From assembly GCA_964568855.1 (NCBI GenBank), contig CAZMSD010000008.1, positions 41,881-105,880 on the forward strand: a stretch of 64,000 nt of DNA, read 5' to 3'. A model generated the notes under the pieces. That model did not search any database and was not told the origin of the DNA. It saw only the letters and a program-made list of their open reading frames with translations. The translations under genes were made by a program, and so were the position numbers. Positions 27,386 to 36,537 of this stretch are shown piece after piece. Position 1 is the first letter of the stretch; every line of letters starts with the position of its first letter. Source of the DNA: CAZMSD01 sp964568855. GTDB lineage: Bacteria; CAIWAD01.

Positions 27386-30300
27386 ATGAGGAAATCCAGA
27401 CTCCTGCTGGCGGGCGCCCTGCTCGCCGGCAGCGCCTTGTTTACCGGCCTGAGCGCCGCGCCGTTCAATATCACCTCGCAAACCAAGGACGCCTCCGAGC
27501 CGGGACGTTACATCCTGGAAGTGGAGATTCCGCCGGTGGCGGTGGAGGAAGTGGCCGTCAACGGCCAGGTGTATCACGAATTCCTGGTCGAGGATTCGGG
27601 CTGGCTGGGACGTCCGGGAGAGCCGGACCTGCCCGCGCTGCAGCGGCTGATCGAGATTCCCGACCGCAGCGACGTGCAGCTGACGTTCCTGGACGGCGAG
27701 TACACCATGCTGAGCGGCCTCAATCCCCTGCCCTGCCAGGAACGGATGCACACCGAGGCGGACCTTCCGCTGCCCTGGCTGCAGGACGAGGAGCTCTACC
27801 AGCGCGGCGGCTGGTACCCGGTCGAGCATCAGGCGCTGGGCGAGCCGGCGCTGCTGCGCAACCACCGCGTGGTCAAGACTTCCATCTTCCCGGTCCAGGT
27901 GGATCCCGCCACCGGCGAGGCCAGGGTCTGGACCAGCATGCGCTTCGAGATCGGCTTCGAGGGCCAGAACCCGGTGAACATGAAGGAATTCGAGCTGGCC
28001 GAGACTTCATCGTGGTTCCGGCGGCTGCTGGCCGGCAGGATCTTCAATCCCATCGCCGCCGCCGACGGGGCGATGGAGGACATGATCTACGACACGGGCC
28101 TGCTGCCGGGCAACTACGTGGTTTTCGGCCGCAGCTTCGCCCTGGCGGACGATTCGCTGCAGGCGCTGCTGGACTGGAAGCGCCGCAAGGGACACCACGT
28201 GGTGACCTACGACGAGGGCGACGTCAGTTTCACTACCACGGGGATCCGCAACAAGATCATCGACGAGTACCAGAGCGAGCACGCTGTGGACTTCGTGCTG
28301 CTGATCGGCGACGTGGGCGGCACCTTCGACCTGCCCACCCACAGCACGTATTACGATCATCATTACGCCAAGATCGAGGGCGGCGACGAACTGGGCGACG
28401 TGGCGGTGGGCCGCCTCTCGGTGGACAGCCAGAACCAGCTGGCCACGGTGGCCAACAAGATCCGGTTCTATGAAAGCGAACCCTACATGGTGGATTCGCA
28501 CTGGCTGGAACGGGCCGGTTTCGTGGTGGGCAGCAGCGCCTGCTATCTCTCGATGATGACCAACAGCCGGGGCGTCGCCGCCGAAATGGTGCAGCGTCGC
28601 CAGTACAGCGACATCGACACGGCCTGGTGCGTGGGCTCGGGTAACGTGATCCCCTGGATCGAAGCGGGCCTGAGTTTCTACAACTACCGGGGCTGGGTGG
28701 GCATGGAAGGCCTGTCCATGACCGAGGTACAGAACATGTCCCAGGGAACGCGCATGCCGGTGGCCGGTCTCTACACCTGCGGCACCGGGGATTTCGATTA
28801 CAGCGACGATTTCTCGGAGGCCTTTCTGCGGGCGGGCCTGGGACCCGACCCCGACCAGGTGGGCGGCGCGGTGGCCGCCATCGGATTAGCCACGCTGAGC
28901 ACGCACACGCGTTTCAACAACGTGATTTGCGCCGGGTATTACGGGAGCCTGCTCGAGTACGATGTGCCCCAGATCGGTTCCTGCATGCTGCACGGAAAGT
29001 ACGAGCTCTTCCTCACCCTGCCCCCTTCAGAGCAGGATTGGGCGGAGAGCTTCTCTTACTGGTGCAACCTGATGGGCGACCCGGGGACTCCTGCCTGGGC
29101 CGGAATACCCACGGAGCTCGAAGCGAGTCCGGCGAGCGTGATCGGTGTCGGCACGGATCACATCGACCTGACGGTGACCTCGCTGGGTTCCCCGGTGGAG
29201 GGAGCGGCGGTCTGCGCCTACCAGGAGCAGAGCGGCGAGGACCTGCAGAGCACGGTGCTGACTGATGCGACGGGCCACGCGCTGGTGCCGCTGTCGGCAC
29301 TCGAGGAAGGCGAGTTGCTGCTCACGGCGACGCATCACCGGTACGTGCCGCTGTTGCATACATACCAGGTGAGCGCGCAGGCCGGCGACCCCGCGATACG
29401 GACCTGGAGCGTGGACGGCGGGTCGGTGGTGCTGCCCGGCGCGGCGGACCAGGAGTTCGACTTCGAGCTGCAGAACGTGGGAACCGCGACGCTGTACGAC
29501 GTGAGTGTCACGCCCTCCCTGGATCCGGCCTATGGAAGCATGACAGCGGACCCGATGAATCCGGGTACCGTGACTCCCGGGCAGACGGTCCCCCTGAGCG
29601 GTGTGATGCTCAGTCCCGTAAACGATCTGCCCGACGGCGAGGGCCTGCCGCTGTATCTCGAGATCAGCACCTCGAATTACGGCGACTTCACCTTGCTGGC
29701 CTACATTCCGGTATCGGCGCCCTACATCTCGCCCGGGGACCAGTCCTTCCCGAGCGGCGTGCTGCAGCCGGGCATGACGCGAACCCTGCGCCTGGACGTG
29801 ACCAACCTGGGCAGCCGCACCGCGAACTCGCTGCAGCTGACCCTCGTCAGCGACGACCCGGCCATGGCCTCCGTGACCAGCGGGACCGTGTCGGCCGGCA
29901 ACCTGGGCGTGGGATCCACGACCGACGCCGATTTCGAGATCTACGTCGAGAGCAGCGTGGTGGTCGGGCAGCCGCTGCCCATGCACGTGGACTGGAGCGC
30001 CGCCGGCGGGGACGAAACCGGCAACATAGGGCTGCTGGTCTACGTCGGCTCCCCGGGACAGGACGATCCCTCGGGGCCGGATGGATACGGATACTGGGCC
30101 TACGAGAACCAGGACACGGGCTACGCCATCGCCCCGGCCTACGACTGGCAGGGCATCACGCCGATGGAGGGCGGCTCGGGCGACGAGCTGGCGCTGACGG
30201 ACAACGGCGACGAACAGGACGACGCCCTCATTGTCCTGCTGCCCTTCGATTTCGCGTATTACGGCGAGACCTACGATCGCATGCTGGTCTGTTCGAACGG

Positions 30301-31879
30301 CTTCATCGCCTTCGATGACTACGGCTTCGGCGAGGTGGATTTCCGCAACCACTACATGCCCACGGCGCAGGGACCGGACGCCATGATCGCTCCCATGTGG
30401 GACGACCACGAATCCGGCAACCTCGGCGGGAATTACGGCGTCTACACCTGGCACGACACGGTCAACGACTGGTTCGTGATCAGCTGGTACAACCTTCCTG
30501 CGAATTACTATGGCGGACCTAATACCTTCCAGTTGATCCTCTACGATCCCGAGATCTATCCCACGGGCACGGGCGACGGGCAGTTCAAGTTCCAGTACAA
30601 TGACTTCAACGATACCCAGGAAGGCTACTGGAGCACCGACTTCAACAAGTGCTCGATCGGCATCAAGGATCACACCTCCACCGTGGGCATGGCCCTGAAG
30701 AACATGGGGCAGATCATCCCGCCCACCATGCACTCGGTGACGGACGGCACGGCGATTCTCTTCACCACGTCGCTGGGAGAGTTCGAGGACACCTATCCGC
30801 CGAACATCACGGTCGTTGAACCCGGCGTGGTCTACTCCGGCGATCCGGTGACCATCGAGGCCACCATCACAGATCACAGCGGCATCGCCGTGGCGACCCT
30901 TAACTGGAACGCCGACGGCGGGGGCTGGAACCCGGTAGCCATGACGGACCTGGGAGGGAATCAGTGGTCGGCCGATATTCCCGACCAGCCCAGCGGCACC
31001 CTGGTGACGTATTACGTGGAAGCGACCGACGACAGCGAGAACTCCAACACGGGCACCTCGTCGCAGTACGACTACACGGTGTACACGCTGCTGTTTTCCG
31101 AGAGCTTCGACGGAGCGAGTACCTTCACGCACACTGCGGGTCCGGGTCTCACCGACCAGTGGCACCTCGATCCCTACCGCAGCTACGGCGGCACCCACAG
31201 CTGGAAATTCGGCGGTTCCGGCGCATCGTCGTATGACAACGATGCCGGGGGCATCCTGACCTCTCCCGGAATCACCCTGCCGGACGGCGCGAGCCAGACC
31301 CAGGTCGGCTTCTGGTCCTGGATCGACGCCGAGGCCTCGGCCTTCTACCCCGATTCCTGCTACGACGGCAGCCTGATGGAATTCAATCTGGACGGCGGCG
31401 GTTGGCAGCGCGTGACTCCCGTTCCGGACTACCCGAGGTACCTGCGCTGCGACTGGGCCTCCACGGCGAGCCTGGTGGCCTGGCTGGGTTGCCCGACCGA
31501 GATGCTGAGCGGGACGGAGGACTGGACTTATTACGCCGTGGCCGTCCCCGACGGTCACTCGAGCCTGCAGTTCCGCTTTCTCTTCGGCTCGGATTCGGGA
31601 GGATCCGCCTACGAGGGCTGGTACGTGGACGAATTCATCGTCACCGCCGTGGCGCCGGAAACCCCGCTGGATCCCATCGACGACCTGGAAATCATCCTGG
31701 CGGGCGCCAACGTCTACCTGAGCTGGGGCGCGGTAGCGGGGGCGACCACCTACAACATCTACAGCAGCACGGATCCTTACGACGCCAGTCCGGATCTGGT
31801 GGCGACGACCGGTGGCACGAACATCCTCCTGCCGCTAAGCGGAGGAATGAAGTTCTACACTGTAACGGCGGACAACTGA
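27386..31879 (+). CDS. Gingipain-like C25 family secreted protein, paralogue 3
   Basis: A 1497-residue protein with a signal peptide (residues 1-25) and CAGGAGA upstream of the ATG. The C25 domain has C465 (YTCGTGDF), W437 in NYRGWVG and H507 in STHTRFNN, the same substitution pattern as the two paralogues. Beta-sandwich CARDB-like domains, one YYG...CSNGF domain (about 885-1130) and an Ig-like module follow. The next part (about 1235-1420) is a different MAM/discoidin-like module ending YEGWYVDEFIV. It closes with an FN3-like module ending KFYTVTADN. Whether it is an active peptidase, a sortase-like enzyme or a structural pseudo-enzyme cannot be settled from sequence. Confidence 0.85.
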   Translation: MRKSRLLLAGALLAGSALFTGLSAAPFNITSQTKDASEPGRYILEVEIPPVAVEEVAVNGQVYHEFLVEDSGWLGRPGEPDLPALQRLIEIPDRSDVQLTFLDGEYTMLSGLNPLPCQERMHTEADLPLPWLQDEELYQRGGWYPVEHQALGEPALLRNHRVVKTSIFPVQVDPATGEARVWTSMRFEIGFEGQNPVNMKEFELAETSSWFRRLLAGRIFNPIAAADGAMEDMIYDTGLLPGNYVVFGRSFALADDSLQALLDWKRRKGHHVVTYDEGDVSFTTTGIRNKIIDEYQSEHAVDFVLLIGDVGGTFDLPTHSTYYDHHYAKIEGGDELGDVAVGRLSVDSQNQLATVANKIRFYESEPYMVDSHWLERAGFVVGSSACYLSMMTNSRGVAAEMVQRRQYSDIDTAWCVGSGNVIPWIEAGLSFYNYRGWVGMEGLSMTEVQNMSQGTRMPVAGLYTCGTGDFDYSDDFSEAFLRAGLGPDPDQVGGAVAAIGLATLSTHTRFNNVICAGYYGSLLEYDVPQIGSCMLHGKYELFLTLPPSEQDWAESFSYWCNLMGDPGTPAWAGIPTELEASPASVIGVGTDHIDLTVTSLGSPVEGAAVCAYQEQSGEDLQSTVLTDATGHALVPLSALEEGELLLTATHHRYVPLLHTYQVSAQAGDPAIRTWSVDGGSVVLPGAADQEFDFELQNVGTATLYDVSVTPSLDPAYGSMTADPMNPGTVTPGQTVPLSGVMLSPVNDLPDGEGLPLYLEISTSNYGDFTLLAYIPVSAPYISPGDQSFPSGVLQPGMTRTLRLDVTNLGSRTANSLQLTLVSDDPAMASVTSGTVSAGNLGVGSTTDADFEIYVESSVVVGQPLPMHVDWSAAGGDETGNIGLLVYVGSPGQDDPSGPDGYGYWAYENQDTGYAIAPAYDWQGITPMEGGSGDELALTDNGDEQDDALIVLLPFDFAYYGETYDRMLVCSNGFIAFDDYGFGEVDFRNHYMPTAQGPDAMIAPMWDDHESGNLGGNYGVYTWHDTVNDWFVISWYNLPANYYGGPNTFQLILYDPEIYPTGTGDGQFKFQYNDFNDTQEGYWSTDFNKCSIGIKDHTSTVGMALKNMGQIIPPTMHSVTDGTAILFTTSLGEFEDTYPPNITVVEPGVVYSGDPVTIEATITDHSGIAVATLNWNADGGGWNPVAMTDLGGNQWSADIPDQPSGTLVTYYVEATDDSENSNTGTSSQYDYTVYTLLFSESFDGASTFTHTAGPGLTDQWHLDPYRSYGGTHSWKFGGSGASSYDNDAGGILTSPGITLPDGASQTQVGFWSWIDAEASAFYPDSCYDGSLMEFNLDGGGWQRVTPVPDYPRYLRCDWASTASLVAWLGCPTEMLSGTEDWTYYAVAVPDGHSSLQFRFLFGSDSGGSAYEGWYVDEFIVTAVAPETPLDPIDDLEIILAGANVYLSWGAVAGATTYNIYSSTDPYDASPDLVATTGGTNILLPLSGGMKFYTVTADN

Positions 31880-31886
31880 CGCTGAC

Positions 31887-31908
31887 GGGCGCTCTCCGCT
31901 GAGCGCCC
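31887..31908 (+). terminator. Terminator hairpin after C25 paralogue 3
   Basis: GGGCGCT/AGCGCCC with an 8-nt loop sits 8 bases after the stop codon. The T-run is weak (TCGCTGT), so termination may rely also on the hairpin just downstream. Confidence 0.5.
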
Positions 31909-31930
31909 TCGCTGTATCACACAGATCGAT

Positions 31931-31960
31931 GAAGAGGCCGCCCCGCGGGGCGGCCTCTTC
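31931..31960. terminator. Bidirectional palindromic hairpin between convergent genes
   Basis: A 14-bp perfect inverted repeat (GAAGAGGCCGCCCC and its complement around GC) lies 8 bases from the stop of the minus-strand transporter gene and 51 bases from the C25 stop. Neither side has a strong T-run; the position between convergent genes is the main argument. Confidence 0.6.
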
Positions 31961-31968
31961 ACTAGGCC

Positions 31969-33393
31969 CTAGTCGCGCCCGAAGAATGACCCGCCGCCCA
32001 GAACGAGCGCGGAAACGGCCAGCGCGGGATACATGGGCTCAAGGCTCAATGGGTAAGCCGGATAGCCGCCCGCGGAGTGCGTCTGTCCCCACAGGAACCA
32101 CAGGCCGGATACCAGCGCGCCGGAAACCATCGAGCAGAAGCCGGCCACCGAGCGAAGGCCCTTCCCCGGCCCGAACCGCGCGGTCCCGCCCTTCGATTCC
32201 GCATCGCTCCGGCCCGGGCGGGTGAGATAGCTGTGCACCAGTACGGGCAGCAACACGGGGATGCCCAGTGAAGCGATGGCCAGCCAGATGTCCACGACGC
32301 TGCGCATCCACAGGGCCATCGCGGCCGCCGCGGTGGAAGCGCCGATGATTCCCCAGCGCGCCGCCCTGATTTCCCGCTCCCCGCCCTTGATGTTCAACAG
32401 GTCGCGCGATACGGTGCTGCCGCTGAGGAAGCAGAAGCTGTCCAGGGTCGAAAGCACCGTGGCCAGCATGCCGCCGATGAACACGCCCTGCAGCAGCGGC
32501 GGAAAGAGCGCGCCCAGCGCGGGAAAGGCCAGGACCGGATCGGCCAGGTCGGGGAAGAGTGCCCGCGCGTACAATCCACAGGTGGTTGTCAGACCGTCGA
32601 AGATGAACCAGCAGCCGATCGAGACCGCGATGCCCCGGCGCGCCACGCGCGGATCGCGTGCTACCGCCACGCGCTGGTGGAAACCCGGGTCCACCAGTGT
32701 CCAGAGAGCCACCAGGCCCCAGAGAACCACCGCGGACCATCCCAGGCTTCCCGGGATCTCCAGGTGCTCCGGCGGCAATTCGGCGGCCAGGAAGCCGAGT
32801 CCTCCCTTTTCCAGCAGGAGCCAGGCCAGCGCGGCGCCGAAGGCGATAAACATCATCAGGAACTGGATCAGGTCCGTGAATATCACGCTGCCCAGTCCGC
32901 CCCGCCAGACATAGGCCACGGTCAGGACCAGGGCCAGCAGCAGGGAGGGCAGAAAGGGCAGCCCGGCCACGTGCCCGAGAATCAGCGCCGTCATCAACAG
33001 GTACGGCGCCGGCGAGACCATCAGCAACGTGTAAAGTGAAGCCAGGAGGGCGGCTGCCCGGCCGTGCCGGCGGCCGATCTGCTCCGGGATGCTCAGCGCG
33101 GTCGCCACGCGGACCTTGCGGGCGAGGAACAGGGCGTAGGCGGCGGCGAAGACGTAGTAGAAGAAGCCCAGGGCCAGCCAGTTGACCAGGCCGTAGGTCC
33201 AGGTGAATTCGCCCACGCCCAGGATGCCGCCGTACCATGTGCAGACCAGCGTGGCAACGAAGGCGGGCAGCGAGACCCGCCTGCCCGCATGGATGAAATC
33301 GGAGCTCCTGAACCGGCGGGCGGCGAAGAAACCGGCTGCGGGAACGACCACCGCGCAGAGCAGGACGATCGTGAGCACCGGAAGCTCAAGCAT
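31969..33393 (-). CDS. Sodium:solute symporter (SSF) family transporter
   Basis: A 474-residue membrane protein with about 12-13 hydrophobic helices. It carries the SSF signature region GGMLATVLSTLDSFCFLSGSTV near residue 310 and the early helix motif TWYGGILGVGEFTWTYG near 52. It should import a small solute with sodium; the substrate is unknown. Its start codon overlaps the end of the thiamine pyrophosphokinase gene by 8 nt, so the two are co-translated. This suggests, without proving, a thiamine- or cofactor-related solute. Confidence 0.9.
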   Translation of the reverse strand: MLELPVLTIVLLCAVVVPAAGFFAARRFRSSDFIHAGRRVSLPAFVATLVCTWYGGILGVGEFTWTYGLVNWLALGFFYYVFAAAYALFLARKVRVATALSIPEQIGRRHGRAAALLASLYTLLMVSPAPYLLMTALILGHVAGLPFLPSLLLALVLTVAYVWRGGLGSVIFTDLIQFLMMFIAFGAALAWLLLEKGGLGFLAAELPPEHLEIPGSLGWSAVVLWGLVALWTLVDPGFHQRVAVARDPRVARRGIAVSIGCWFIFDGLTTTCGLYARALFPDLADPVLAFPALGALFPPLLQGVFIGGMLATVLSTLDSFCFLSGSTVSRDLLNIKGGEREIRAARWGIIGASTAAAAMALWMRSVVDIWLAIASLGIPVLLPVLVHSYLTRPGRSDAESKGGTARFGPGKGLRSVAGFCSMVSGALVSGLWFLWGQTHSAGGYPAYPLSLEPMYPALAVSALVLGGGSFFGRD

Positions 33394-34081
33394 CGGCGAG
33401 GTTAAGGTCCCTGATTACATAGTAGTCGGCACCGCGGCTGGTCACCCGGACGAGTTCCATCGTGCAGCGGTTGGAAACCCCTCCGCATCCGGGAGGGATT
33501 CTCAGGTTCTCTCCGCTCCAGGCAAGCCCCTCGAGCGTGCAGGTCCCTGGGCGGCCGTCCGCGGCGACCAGCGAGAACCTTTCTCCGACCGCGCAGGTAA
33601 AAGACCAGCTCCCCGGCCTGATCAGCACGGCGGACTGGGAGCGCGCCAGCAGGTGGATGCGACCCCACCTGGCTGCGCCGGGAGCAAGGGCGAGCAGCCC
33701 GAGCAACATGTCGAAGCGGCTGCCTTCGAAACCGGCGATCCAGATCTGCCGGTATCCCTCGGCACGGGCGGTTTCCAGGCACTTCACCAGGTCGCTGCGG
33801 TCCTGCTCGGGAACATGCCGCAGTCGGGCTCCCCGCGCGCGCTGCTCCTCTAGAGGCTCCCCGTTCAGGCTGTCCAGGTCGCCGACGATCCAGTCCGCCC
33901 TGAGCCCGGTTTCCTCGAGCGCCCGGGCTCCGCCGTCGGCCGCCATCAGGTGCAGTCCGGCCGGCAGGGATTCCTCCCGCGGGCAGATATTCCGCGGAAG
34001 ACCCCGCCCCGCGGCGATTCGACGAAGCAGCCCGGCGGGGGGATCGCCGTTCAGTATCACGAGCAGTCCCGTGTCCTTCAT
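33386..34081 (-). CDS. thiN: Thiamine pyrophosphokinase
   Basis: A 231-residue enzyme from the ATG at 34081 (MKDTGLLVILNGD). TPK hallmarks are AADGGARALEETGLRADWIVGDLDSL for the ATP/magnesium site and EQDRSDLVKCL for the second acidic site. The C-terminal part forms the thiamine-binding beta sandwich. It converts thiamine to thiamine diphosphate in the cytoplasm. It is divergent from the PorQ-like gene with only 29 bases between starts, so the promoters must lie within or very near the coding sequences. Confidence 0.85.
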   Translation of the reverse strand: MKDTGLLVILNGDPPAGLLRRIAAGRGLPRNICPREESLPAGLHLMAADGGARALEETGLRADWIVGDLDSLNGEPLEEQRARGARLRHVPEQDRSDLVKCLETARAEGYRQIWIAGFEGSRFDMLLGLLALAPGAARWGRIHLLARSQSAVLIRPGSWSFTCAVGERFSLVAADGRPGTCTLEGLAWSGENLRIPPGCGGVSNRCTMELVRVTSRGADYYVIRDLNLADA

Positions 34082-34110
34082 GGTTGCAAGATTAGGGTGG
34101 GCTTGGTAAG

Positions 34111-35169
34111 ATGCAAACGATGGTGTCACAAACCTCTAGGATTCCACCGCGGCCCAAGAGGGCCTCCCGCAAGGTTCGTTCCGGTAAAACCAGGGACGTT
34201 CTGCTGCGACTCGCCGTGCTGCTCGGATTGACGGCCGGGCTGCAGGCCCGGGCGGCCGCTGCCGGCTTCCTGTTCCTGCTGGCGGAACCTGATTCACGCT
34301 ACGCGGCGCTCGCCGGCAGCCGGGTCTCTTCCGCCGAGGGCGTGGGCGGCCTGCACCAGAATCCCGCGGCCGCGGCCGGGATGGCGGGGCAGGAATTGAG
34401 TTTCGCCTACCTGGATCACGTACAGGACCTGCGTCTGTTCAGCACCGCCTGGGCCACAGGTCGCTACGCACCCTGGGTGCTCTCCGCGGGACTGCTGCAC
34501 TTGGGCTACGGGAAATTCGAGGGCTACGACGAATTCGGCCGGCCGACGCGGGATTTCGGGGTGAGCGACAACCTGGTTCACCTGGGTCTGGCGCGCCACG
34601 GGGAGAACGTCTTCGGCGGCCTCCTTAAGACCGGTGTCCAGCTCAAGGTCGCCTGGTCGAGGATCGAGGATGCCTCCGCCCGGGCGCTGGCCTTCGACCT
34701 GGGCGCGACCTGGAGCGGTCCCTCCGGACTGGCGCTGGGCGGCCGGCTGCTCAACCAGGGCGCCGTGCTGAAGGAATTCGCGGACGGGAAAACCAGCTTG
34801 CCCGGTATAGTGGAAATCGGTCTATCCAAGGCCCTGGCCCATCTGCCTTTCACCTGGTCGCTCAGCTGGCAGAAGCCCCTCAGCTGGATGAACCACTGGG
34901 ACCGCGATTCCTTCTTCAGGGCCGGCGGTGAATTCCTGATCGCCGGACGCTGGCACCTGGGCGTCGGCTACGACTTCGGCCGCGGCGAGGATCGCCTGCG
35001 GGACGTGTCCGGTGATTCCTCAAAGGGGCTGTCCGCGGGTGTGGGCGGCCGGCTCCCCGGCGATCTGGCCTTTCACTGGTCCTGGAGTTCATATGGCGAG
35101 CTGGGTTCGCTGAACCGGTTCACGATCGCCTGGACTCTACAGACCAAAAGGCATTCACCCGATAAGTAA
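34111..35169 (+). CDS. PorQ/PorV-like outer-membrane barrel protein
   Basis: A 352-residue protein with a long basic N-terminus followed by a signal-like segment (LLRLAVLLGLTAGLQARA). The mature start AEPDSRYAALAGSRVSSAEGVGGLHQNPAAAAG is the typical opening of PorV/PorQ (UPF0164) barrels, where the conserved NPA turn leads into amphipathic beta strands. In type IX systems PorQ and PorV are outer-membrane shuttle proteins for cargo. The alternation of glycine-rich strands continues to the C-terminus (FTIAWTLQ). Another possible start is the ATG at 34120. Confidence 0.75.
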   Translation: MQTMVSQTSRIPPRPKRASRKVRSGKTRDVLLRLAVLLGLTAGLQARAAAAGFLFLLAEPDSRYAALAGSRVSSAEGVGGLHQNPAAAAGMAGQELSFAYLDHVQDLRLFSTAWATGRYAPWVLSAGLLHLGYGKFEGYDEFGRPTRDFGVSDNLVHLGLARHGENVFGGLLKTGVQLKVAWSRIEDASARALAFDLGATWSGPSGLALGGRLLNQGAVLKEFADGKTSLPGIVEIGLSKALAHLPFTWSLSWQKPLSWMNHWDRDSFFRAGGEFLIAGRWHLGVGYDFGRGEDRLRDVSGDSSKGLSAGVGGRLPGDLAFHWSWSSYGELGSLNRFTIAWTLQTKRHSPDK

Positions 35170-35258
35170 AACGGTTCTCGGTCTATTCCGACGGACACCT
35201 TCGAGAGGTACTCGGAACAACTCGATTTACGTGAATCGGTCTACCAAAGGTCAGCACG

Positions 35259-35858
35259 ATGCAAGACCGCCAAGATCCGGGTTCAGGCAAAGGACCGGAC
35301 AAGTCGCCGGACGATTCCACGCAGAAGGGCGAACAGCGAGATCCCGCCGCCATCTGGTACGATCGCTTCGAACGCAAGCGTGAAATGCGCATGAGCCCCA
35401 CCCGGCAGCGCGCCCTGAAGATGCTGTTGCTGGGGGCGGCCACCGCGATGCTGATTCTGGGCATTCACCTGCGCAGCGAGAAAATGGCGAAGCAGATGGG
35501 CTCGGACCGTGTAGAACCCGCCAACCCCATTGCGCTGCTGACCCGGGAACTGGACCTCGATTCCGAACGGGCGGAGCGCTTTTTCCCGCTGCTGCAGGAA
35601 TACCAGAAAGAGCGGGGCCGCCTGGTGGACGAGTACGCCGAGCTGTCCGAAGAGCTGGACGATCTAAGCGCCGAGCATTCGCCGCATAACGCGGAAGTCC
35701 AGCGCCTTAGCCTGCAGTTGCTGAAGATGGAGGGTCGGGCCCTGGAGCTGCGCCGGACCTTCGTCGAGCGGGTGGGCGAACAGCTGGATAACTGGAGGGC
35801 CGCCCGATTGCAGTTACTGGTGAGTGTCTGGGATGAGCCCTGGCCCGACCGGCGCTGA
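35259..35858 (+). CDS. Single-pass membrane protein with periplasmic coiled coil, unknown
   Basis: A 199-residue protein: a polar N-terminal stretch (1-50), one membrane helix (about 53-70, MLLLGAATAMLILGI) and a long helical region (about 90-185) rich in glutamate, leucine and arginine with heptad-like spacing (LLQEYQKERGRLVDEYAELSEEL). The shape recalls Spy/CnrR-type periplasmic sensors (helical hairpin after one helix), but no LTxxQ motif is present. It lies 89 bases after the PorQ-like gene on the same strand. Confidence 0.6.
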   Translation: MQDRQDPGSGKGPDKSPDDSTQKGEQRDPAAIWYDRFERKREMRMSPTRQRALKMLLLGAATAMLILGIHLRSEKMAKQMGSDRVEPANPIALLTRELDLDSERAERFFPLLQEYQKERGRLVDEYAELSEELDDLSAEHSPHNAEVQRLSLQLLKMEGRALELRRTFVERVGEQLDNWRAARLQLLVSVWDEPWPDRR

Positions 35859-35878
35859 GGGCTGGGAGCCGTGATTCC

Positions 35879-36325
35879 TTAACGGAACATGGCCTTTATG
35901 GCGCCCCAGGTGATGCTGACGGTAGAGATCAGGAAGGGAACCTCGAGGGCCTGGGGCGTGGCGAGCAGCCTGCCTCCATCGGGCATGAGGAAATACAGCC
36001 GGTAGTAGTAGACCTGTTCATAGTCCGCGAAACGCCCGTCGCGTCCGCCGCCCGCCAGGCTGCCCGGGTGATCGACGTACTCGTAGACAAGTTCCTCGGT
36101 ACAGGGAATTACTTCACCAATGGCCTGGAAATACTGATTATCCGTGCTCCGCTCCAGCTGAAAACCAGCCAGGCCGATCAGTTCGTCAACCCGCCATTCG
36201 AGTCGCACGGCTTCGTCATCGAGGACCTCGGCGCTGAAATCCAGCAGGTCCGCGGCGCACGCCGCCTGCATGCCGGTCTGCAGCAGGAGCCAAATGCAGC
36301 AGGATGTCAGAAGCCGTGCACTCAT
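35879..36325 (-). CDS. Small exported FN3-like protein
   Basis: From the ATG at 36325 the protein has 148 residues: a signal peptide (MSARLLTSCCIWLLLQTGMQAACA) and one beta-sandwich domain (LLDFSAEVLDDEAVRLEW ... LAGFQLERSTDN ... YYYRLYFLMPDGGR). The pattern is that of the FN3-like C-terminal modules of T9SS-associated proteins (VxLxWxxx ... FxIERS). A longer frame reaches 36466 but the added part has no signal. No ribosome site is obvious. Confidence 0.6.
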   Translation of the reverse strand: MSARLLTSCCIWLLLQTGMQAACAADLLDFSAEVLDDEAVRLEWRVDELIGLAGFQLERSTDNQYFQAIGEVIPCTEELVYEYVDHPGSLAGGGRDGRFADYEQVYYYRLYFLMPDGGRLLATPQALEVPFLISTVSITWGAIKAMFR

Positions 36326-36537
36326 CACTGATGTTTTCGCTATGGTACGCTGACTGATTCTAACAGTCCCCGGCAGAAAGCGCAAGTCCACTACAACGTC
36401 CGCGAGCGCCTCCGTCGTTGATACTGGACATCCCGATCGATCGTCTTCCTTCGCCCCGCGGTCCAAGGAACCCTGCCCCTTCGGGCCGCGTAGGGGTTTT
36501 ACCTACCGGACATCCTTTCTGATCCCGGTCCGGCGAT

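Noticed and set aside
29027..31558. Very long minus-strand open frame (843 codons) opposite C25 paralogue 3
   Set aside because: Antisense of conserved beta-sandwich coding sequence; no recognisable motif and no start signal.
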